Source: Eleginops maclovinus
Taxonomy: Eukaryota > Chordata > Actinopteri > Perciformes > Eleginopidae
Length of the DNA stretch: 64,000 bases
Assembly: GCF_036324505.1 (NCBI RefSeq)
Contig: NC_086370.1
Span: 4,087,453-4,151,452 of the forward strand
Direction of reading: 5' to 3'
Numbering within the stretch: the stretch's first letter is position 1; the number at the start of each line of letters is the position of its first letter. Position numbers and translations under genes: made by a program. Below are positions 42,731 to 45,700 of this stretch, one piece after another. A model generated the notes under the pieces. The model was not told where the DNA came from. It did not search any database and was given only the letters and a program-made list of their open reading frames with translations.

Positions 42731-45700
42731 TACAGTCATTTTAGCAGCTTTGTTTGTTTTGCCTCTTTCTTAGACTTTGCTAAATACAGTTGAGTAACAT
42801 AAGTCTAACTGTTAATATAAACATATCTTTATGTTGGCATTAATTACCACAGATAAGTTGATGAAAAGAGACTCAATTGTGTTGAATTTATGTTGGCCAG
42901 TATAATCAGCTGAACACTTACCTATGAATTAAATCCAAGCTGCTCAGACAACATTGAATGTAACCAACACAGCCATCTGGGTTGCACATTAGTCAGCTCT
43001 TTCCTTATTAATCATGTTATTGAAACATACCCAACACAAATCCGTTTTTGGAAATTGTTGACATGGATAACTGGATATAGCTTGGGATTGTAAGAAACAG
43101 TATTTCGATCTCTCCACACAAACAAACACACAAACTGAAAGAAGACTGAAGTCCAAGCTTTGGGAGTGTAGGCCAATGTGTAATGTGTTTTCTTTTAGAA
43201 TAAAAAAGGATAAGAAAAACGGGGTTGGCAGTCTCAGTGTGTAGGAACTTGGCTTGGGACTCAAGTCCCAGAACAGACCGAAGTAGGGATTGTGGACTGG
43301 TACTTGGAGAGGTTGTTGTTCACCTCCTGGGCACTGCAGTCGAGCAAGGCACCCAGGGTGCTGTACAGTAGCTACCCACTGCTTCTAGTACTACGATTGG
43401 TACATGTGTGTGACACATGAAAAGGGCTTCTTCAATTCATTCAAATCCTTTGTACCGTTCCATATAGGTATTATCATTTTGTGGCGACTGGGCTCCAGAA
43501 ATTTGGTGCTTCAATTACCTTCCCCTGCAGTTCACATGTCATTGTATTCTTGAGCAAGATACTTATCCCCCAGAGGCTCCCATGGGCATGGCAAACCATG
43601 TGCGAATGTGTGTGGATAAACAAGTGGCCTCTGGTATGGTAGCCTTTGCCTATGTATGAGTGTGTATGAATGGTTGAATGCTGACTTGTCTATGTAGATG
43701 CATTTTGAGGAATCGTAAAGACTGAAAAGGCGCTATTCATGGAGACCATTTACCACCTATACAAGCAGGTCAACTGCTCCAGGAGAAGAACACATGTTTT
43801 ATCTACTGTAAAATTATGACCTTTTAAACTTCCAGAGAATATGTTATGTAACAGCTGCCTATGTGTGCATCCAGCTGACAACATCAGCAATTCTTGGACT
43901 TGTGTTTGTGGCTACTTGACACATGTGAGTCAGATGTTGAATCAGAGACTTCAAGGCGAGTTCCCGCTTATTGTGTGAGGGCTCCAGGCTGCCGTACTGC
44001 ACATTGTCATTGCAACAAGGGCTCGCTGGCAGACATTGTGAGCCCTTTATGCACACTCCGTAAAGTCTGCATACATAAACACTTAGCCCGAGGGAATGAC
44101 TCACAATACATAGCATTATGAAAACAAGGGTTTACCAGGGGAGGCCTGGAATCATGAAAACATGGTAAACAAGGAGGACAGGCACATGGGTGTTTAGCCT
44201 TGCATATGAAATGTACACTGAGACACTGCATTTACATTAAGGATTTAAAATGGTAGTGTAAAATAAAATAAAACAAGCTGAGATAAGAGGAATGCAGGCA
44301 TATAGGCTATATTGCATAACGTTTTACTCAAACCATTACTTTTATTTTTGCCCAAAGGTGGAATTTTTTTATTCTAATACAATACACTTTCTGTCAAATT
44401 CAACGAAAATGTCCAGTTGTGCCTAAACATTATTCGGGGTTCATATCCAGCAGGCTCTTTTAATGGGGTCAAAACAGATTGGGTAGGATGGATCCACTAG
44501 AGCTGTGCTGAAAGTTATCTTTTTCATTTAGCTTCAAAATAGGTTTCAAATAAAGCTTTGTATTTCTTGAAAGCGCAAATTGTACATAATATGTTTTTGC
44601 GTTGCCAAAGTAACACCGTAAGTCACAGCAAAGTGTTCGTAGTTATACCATTTCGCCCTTTGCAGCTCCTCACTGTCATTTACAGAGTAACGTCAACTTA
44701 GATACGTGATCTAAGGATTTAGTCCTTATGTTATGCGTCAACAGGATGAACACTCTCAATTCATCGCCTTGAAATTCATTCTGATGTTACCACGTTGCAT
44801 TTCGCCGTCAGGTGTCACATTTATGCAAGTCAAGGGCCGTCGCTGCATCTCCTGAAAAAAACGTTTTAACTTAGGTTCAAATGAAGGTGGATTCAGAGAC
44901 TCTTTGGAGTGTGTCTCACCTCAAATGTTAACTTTTTTCATCATACAAGGTTAAATACACATCTGTTATACATAATATATGCATCTGTCCATACCTCCTC
45001 ATTCCACAGTGTAAAGTGTTTAAATACTCTCAATGTATTCCACATATGTATATATTTCACATCCTCAAATCTTTGTTGTTGTTGTTGTAAATATTCTTCT
45101 CTTTTTGCACTATTTTATTTATCTTATTTGCACCATGTATGTTGAGTTGTTGGAGGAGCATGGGATATAAGATTTTCATTGCCAACATATACGTTGTATA
45201 TGCTGTGCATATGACAAATAAAGCCTTGAAACCTTAAAACCTTGAAACCTTGAAAATAGTCTCCAAAAGAGCGATGTAATTGGGCCATTGGGAATCTGGG
45301 AGCAGAATGAAAGCACTAAATGGTTGGAAGCAACGTCCAAAAATGCCCCTGTGGACACATACCATTAGGGTGTGGATTGAAATTCAGCCATTCAATCTGC
45401 TTTTAATAAGCCTTGTGTACAGCTGGTTGCTAACGATGCCTAACGATGAACGAGGTAGTGTACAGTGGGTTGATCAGAGCTTGAGAGAGCCGTCTGCTGC
45501 AGCTAGAAACATCCCAAGTCTAAACCAAACAAAATCAAACAAAAACCAAGTTCAAGTCATGCAATAGACATTGATTGGGTGATAGGTCTCTGTGCGTTCT
45601 TTACTCTCAGCGAAACATATCACATTTTATTCAATCAGCTTTTAATAAAAAGACATTGAATACTGCAGCTTTAAGTTATTTTTCCGTAATCTTCGTCTAA

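Noticed and set aside
42529..42744. Poly-His reading frame
   Set aside because: Translation of an (ATC)n microsatellite in gabrp intron 5.
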